NCBI GenBank assembly: GCA_029564595.1
Contig: JAKQPS010000076.1
Span: forward strand, 1-56,268
DNA: 56,268 nucleotides
Source of the DNA: a bacterium
GTDB lineage: Bacteria > UBP15 > UBA6099
Reading direction: 5' to 3'
Program-made: the position numbers and the translations under genes
Notes under the pieces: model-generated
Database searches by the model: none
What the model saw: the letters and a program-made list of their open reading frames with translations, nothing else
Told to the model about the DNA's origin: nothing
Shown here: in pieces, positions 52,962 through 56,268 of the stretch
How the letters are laid out: the number at the start of each line of letters is the position of its first letter
Numbering within the stretch: position 1 is the stretch's first letter

Positions 52962-53485
52962 TTCTTCACCTCCGCGAGAGACATCTTCTCTGCGACAGCT
53001 TTCCGCACGGCGGTCATGCTCACGTTTTTGCCAGGACACGTTTTGCTGTAGCCTTCTTTTCCGATCTTCCGTTGCATCTCGCCGTGTCCGAAAATCGCCG
53101 TGCGGGGATCGAGTCCGTACTTCCGGCACCAGAACGCGAGAAGGTCCGTGAGCTTTTCCATCTGGCGCTCAGTCGGAGCGTCCTTATCGAAATCGCCGAT
53201 GAGACACACATGGAGAGAATCTGCGTTTGCGTATTTGCAGCCGTTCGAGGGTTTGTCCTCCGGCCAGATGCGGTCGACGCGTCCGTCCGCGGCCGCGACT
53301 GGTTTTCGTTTGCTCCATGCGTTGTAGTTGGGATATCCATTGCAGATGACCGCGTGATAGCCGGGGGCGCTCCATCCGTTGCCTTTCGGTTTGGGATTTG
53401 TGTGCCACCCCATGATGACATCGCCGTCGCCCCAGGCGCTCACGGAATGATGGACGATGAGATTCCTGATTTTTCTGTTTGCCAT
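52958..53485 (-). CDS. N-acetylmuramoyl-L-alanine amidase (endolysin)
   Basis: 175 residues of the T7-lysozyme/PGRP amidase fold: LIVHHSVSAW (His12, His13), GYHAVICNG (His44), LIGDFD (~95-100), FGHGEMQ (His134) and KTCPGKN (Cys150). His13, His134 and Cys150 fit the zinc ligands. The protein cuts the bond between N-acetylmuramate and L-alanine in peptidoglycan. There is no signal peptide, so it needs the holin for access to the wall. It overlaps the spike gene by ATGA, unusual for a lysis gene, placing it in the middle of the tail operon. Confidence 0.88.
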   Translation of the reverse strand: MANRKIRNLIVHHSVSAWGDGDVIMGWHTNPKPKGNGWSAPGYHAVICNGYPNYNAWSKRKPVAAADGRVDRIWPEDKPSNGCKYANADSLHVCLIGDFDKDAPTERQMEKLTDLLAFWCRKYGLDPRTAIFGHGEMQRKIGKEGYSKTCPGKNVSMTAVRKAVAEKMSLAEVKK

Positions 53486-53503
53486 GAGTTGTTCTTCCTT
53501 TCG

Positions 53504-54028
53504 TCAGTTCTGTTCGCGACGCACCGTGACCCGCATGATGCGTTCGAGATTGAAGTTGTCGGACTTCGAGATGCGCTCGTGGATCACGTAATTGAAAAGG
53601 ACGTGTTCCGGGTCGGGCCCGACAAGTCCGAATTCGCGGAGCTGCGCGTTTGCTTCCTCGGCCATGAAGACGACGCGAACATCAATCGTGTCGGTGGGCG
53701 TCGGCGAGAATCGGTTGTTCGCCGCGTCCCAGTAGGAAACCGTGACCGGCTTCATGAAAATCGGTGTAACGAGGCAAGTCCTGTCCGCCGTCGCTTCGAC
53801 CGGGGCCGTATCCCATGCGGGATCGCCGCTTCCGACCTGCCATTGCACGATGCCGTTCATAAGATTGCCGAGCGCGCCCACAACGAGGCCGAGCCCGGAA
53901 TCGGTCACTATGTTGTGCCCCTCGCGGATGACTTCGGATCGGCCATCGGGATAATGAGCTATGTCCGTGAAAAGGCCTTCAATCGTGAATGCCGTTTTCA
54001 CAGGGATGTGAGTAATGGAGTTCTCCAT
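53504..54028 (-). CDS. Phage tail-associated protein
   Basis: 174 residues. The N-terminal GLFTDIAHYPDGRSEVIREG is followed by a beta-rich body ending RIMRVTVRREQN. It resembles tail-fibre-related proteins that follow the tail-protein-I gene in contractile-tail modules, but I cannot name the family. It overlaps the upstream tail gene by 31 bases and ends 18 bases before the amidase start. Confidence 0.65.
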   Translation of the reverse strand: MENSITHIPVKTAFTIEGLFTDIAHYPDGRSEVIREGHNIVTDSGLGLVVGALGNLMNGIVQWQVGSGDPAWDTAPVEATADRTCLVTPIFMKPVTVSYWDAANNRFSPTPTDTIDVRVVFMAEEANAQLREFGLVGPDPEHVLFNYVIHERISKSDNFNLERIMRVTVRREQN

Positions 54029-55053
54029 AAGAGATTGTTGGTCGTCCTTTCAGATAGGATTTGCCACTCGCTTCCAGTGAACGCGTCTGTGATAAGCCAG
54101 TTGTTTGAAAGAAGGTCCGCCTGCGTCGGTCGCCAGTCACCGATGAAGCCGGATTCCTCGTTGTATGTGGCGAGTTCGAGAATCACGGACATACACGCGG
54201 GCACCCAGAACCGGAGAATACGAAACAGCTTGTTTCGCACCTTCTCGAACATGTGGAAGTCGTAAGTCGCCTTGATCTTGATGCGGATTCTGTCCGGGGA
54301 TTTGTCACCGCCAAGGATGTAGTCCGCAGTGTCTGCGGACGTATCCATGTTCATCGTTACGTTCGGATCATTCACCTTGAGCGTCGTGCTGTCGGGATGG
54401 CCGGTCATGAGAATGTTGCGGTTGTATTTGATGACCTCCATGTCCCAGTTCATGATTCCCTGAATGAGGTCGATGAGTCCCCGGCGCGTGCCTTTCTTTC
54501 GGTAGATGGCAACGGCGCGTTTTATCTCGGCGCGCTGGCGAAGCACAGGCAGTTCCCGATTCAGAAGCCAGCCGACATTCCACGCGAGATGTTCGAGCAG
54601 GTCGTCGCGCACTTCATTCACATTGGATGTGTCGTTGAGGCCGGACTGCGTTGCCCTGAACTTCTCCAGTTCCCATGCGATGATTCCGAGGAACCGGCAC
54701 ATCTCATCGTTCTCGTCATTGCGTTCATAAAGCTCCGGGAGATTGCCGTACAGCTTGCCGTGGTAATCGAACGAGGCTTTACATCGTATGCGTGCGCGGT
54801 CGTCCTCCGCTGATACATCAATCCACGCATCTGCCGCGTCCTGAAAGAACACGCGGTAGTAGTTGTAGTAACCGTGCGCGGGAGACGCGTCGGCAAAGGA
54901 CTCCACAGCCGGGGCGGCGTCGGACACGACTATTCCGTCATGGATGTTCCGAGGGTAATCCCTCGTCTTCCTTACGAGAATGGTCCGCGCCGCGCCCGGA
55001 GGGCTTGTCCAGGACACGACCACAGAGTTGTCACGATCAAGCGATGTCAGCAT
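53998..55053 (-). CDS. Phage tail protein I-like baseplate protein
   Basis: 351 residues. Residues ~1-95 form a fibronectin-type-III-like domain (VVVSWTSPPGAARTILVRK); the middle has the tail-protein-I pattern LPELYERNDENDEMCRFLGI, then DDLLEHLAWNVGWLLNRELP, RQRAEIKRAVAIYRKKGTRR and GLIDLIQGIMNW. In P2-like and related contractile systems this protein sits in the baseplate wedge. The FN3-like N-terminal fusion is an unusual addition. It starts 10 bases after the upstream partial gene. Confidence 0.8.
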   Translation of the reverse strand: MLTSLDRDNSVVVSWTSPPGAARTILVRKTRDYPRNIHDGIVVSDAAPAVESFADASPAHGYYNYYRVFFQDAADAWIDVSAEDDRARIRCKASFDYHGKLYGNLPELYERNDENDEMCRFLGIIAWELEKFRATQSGLNDTSNVNEVRDDLLEHLAWNVGWLLNRELPVLRQRAEIKRAVAIYRKKGTRRGLIDLIQGIMNWDMEVIKYNRNILMTGHPDSTTLKVNDPNVTMNMDTSADTADYILGGDKSPDRIRIKIKATYDFHMFEKVRNKLFRILRFWVPACMSVILELATYNEESGFIGDWRPTQADLLSNNWLITDAFTGSEWQILSERTTNNLLWRTPLLTSL

Positions 55054-55062
55054 GGATGCTCC

Positions 55063-56268
55063 CTACTTCTTCAGAAACGGCGCGATGGTGAGAAACGCGG
55101 GCAGCAGATTGTGAAGGTCGTTCATGACGCTGAACGCCGCGAGCATGGATCGGAACTGATCGGCGCGGGATACCGTCGCCATCGAATAATCCGGCTGCGT
55201 AAGGACTGTGAGCGGCGCACCGTCCGCGTCCGGCGGCACGTGAACCTCTCCGACCTTGATATGGCCGGACGACGCATCCTGCGCGACGGGCTCGTCATAA
55301 GGCGTGAATTCGAAGATTGCCGAATAAGGAATGCCGGAGAGCGCGATGCCCGGGGCGTAGAACTTTCCTTTGAAATATGCGGAGCCGAGCGCGACCGCGA
55401 TTGCGGACGGGAAGTTGTATCGTCTCCCCGAAAAGAGAGGCTCCTGATAGGGAAGCAGCTCGACGGTGACATAGTCGGGATCGATGACGTCGACTGTAAG
55501 AATCGGAATGTCTGTCCCAACCGTGCATTTGAAACCGTCCGAGGCAAGCTGGGTGTAGTCCGTTCCGCCGCCACCCTGAACCGGCAGCCCGCTGCTGGAT
55601 ATGAGCGTGGCGTCGTCGCAGATGAAGACATCGTTGCCGCCATTCGTATCCTGCCAACTCGCCGCGACACCGTTCTTGTCATAGGTCACGGTATTGGAAG
55701 AGCTTGGCGCGCCTGTGGTGTTGTTTTTCTGAAACGCCACATAATTCTCGGATCGGGATATGATGACCGGCGTGAATTCCTGCGCGAGCGGCATGGACTT
55801 TGAGTTGTTGGAATTGAGAACGTTCCAACCAATGTGGATGTCGCCTTTGCAGGTTTCGCGGTAAACGGTTCCGAGCCAGTCCGGGAACTCGTTGTTGTTG
55901 TGATCGCGAAGATTGTCCGAGCCCGCATAACACTCGCGGATTTCACCGTCGCTGCAGATGAAGGAGATGCAGGAGAGTTCGAGCCCGTCGTGGTCGTATG
56001 TGATCTTCACCGGTTTGCCGACATCAGCGTCGGCGACACCGTCAAGATGCAGGACGCGCTCGGTGTAGTTGTTTCCATTCATGATGCGGTAACCGGCGCG
56101 AATCTTCATATTGCCGTTGTACTGAAACCCGCTAAGGCGGTAGTAATCGCTGATCGAGCCGCCCCGGAAGATGTGTGCGTTATTGAGGACGACGCCGATC
56201 TTGCCGTCGCCGGGGAGCGCCTGCACCACGACCGACCACATCGTGTCGTATTTCGTGTTGTCCTGTTC
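55063..56268 (-). CDS. Phage tail-module protein, 5-prime end outside the window
   Basis: The frame is open to the right edge (an ATG at 56,241 is internal), giving about 401 residues of the C-terminal part. It has beta-rich segments (VRLDGVADADVGKPVKITYD-like, here LHLDGVADADVGKPVKITYD), a Gly-rich turn LPVQGGGGTDYT, and a helical C-terminus MNDLHNLLPAFLTIAPFLKK. I do not recognise the family; its position just before tail protein I suggests a baseplate or tail protein. Confidence 0.65.
   Translation of the reverse strand, partial: EQDNTKYDTMWSVVVQALPGDGKIGVVLNNAHIFRGGSISDYYRLSGFQYNGNMKIRAGYRIMNGNNYTERVLHLDGVADADVGKPVKITYDHDGLELSCISFICSDGEIRECYAGSDNLRDHNNNEFPDWLGTVYRETCKGDIHIGWNVLNSNNSKSMPLAQEFTPVIISRSENYVAFQKNNTTGAPSSSNTVTYDKNGVAASWQDTNGGNDVFICDDATLISSSGLPVQGGGGTDYTQLASDGFKCTVGTDIPILTVDVIDPDYVTVELLPYQEPLFSGRRYNFPSAIAVALGSAYFKGKFYAPGIALSGIPYSAIFEFTPYDEPVAQDASSGHIKVGEVHVPPDADGAPLTVLTQPDYSMATVSRADQFRSMLAAFSVMNDLHNLLPAFLTIAPFLKK

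Noticed and set aside
53072-54265. 397-codon plus-strand frame across the amidase and tail genes
   Set aside because: The minus strand carries the amidase catalytic motifs and good ribosome sites; this frame is a shadow.

Overview
The window (56,268 bp) comes from a Gram-negative-type bacterium that I cannot place in a phylum. It carries a tripartite TRAP transporter, exported proteins with ordinary signal peptides, a patatin-like phospholipase and good Shine-Dalgarno sites. There are three zones. (1) Positions 1 to about 16,800 are GC-rich chromosome: the 3-prime part of a giant repetitive surface protein, the TRAP permeases dctQ/dctM, a small Nfu-type Fe-S protein, a sigma-70 family factor, an exported beta-propeller protein, a patatin phospholipase and a small membrane protein. 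The gaps between them hold a mosaic family of non-coding repeats and GC-rich hairpins. (2) Positions 16,800 to 21,060 are AT-richer accessory DNA: a NucS-like nuclease, a small unknown protein, a HEPN-like protein and a DUF4143-type ATPase.

(3) From about 21,060 to the right edge the DNA looks like one large integrated element with prophage character. Its left border is a 3-prime fragment of tRNA-Ala(GGC), read on the minus strand and followed by a probable native tRNA terminator. This polarity puts the element to the right of the fragment, so the intact tRNA should lie beyond the window. Near the border are a ParB-like protein, a sigma-like regulator and a Com-like zinc-ribbon protein. Next come a Ski2-type helicase and a tightly coupled plus-strand operon (26,741-39,671). 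That operon encodes a 1,725-residue DUF1998-type helicase, a SNF2/RapA-like helicase, a 1,260-residue adenine methyltransferase and a RhuM protein. It resembles DISARM and Druantia parts in a combination I cannot match to a named type. A small EF-hand-like membrane protein and a TPR protein follow.

(4) Within the same element, a minus-strand operon (48,299 down to 41,401) encodes an amidoligase, a Cys4 protein, three small unknown proteins, a remnant gene, a class II glutamine amidotransferase and a gamma-glutamylcyclotransferase-like protein. This is a candidate peptide or small-molecule amide-modification cassette. It is interrupted by a complete RIT element (recombinases in trio): three overlapping tyrosine recombinase genes bounded by a perfect 31-bp terminal inverted repeat (42,740-46,353). 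The right end (48,600-56,268) is a minus-strand phage lysis and tail module: a holin-like protein, a virion-type unknown, a beta-helix tail spike, an amidase endolysin, tail proteins and a truncated gene at the edge.

The most noteworthy points are the hybrid defence-like operon on a tRNA-integrated prophage-like element, the amidoligase/amidotransferase/cyclotransferase cassette split by a RIT element, and the paired recombinase-site motifs at both RIT ends.
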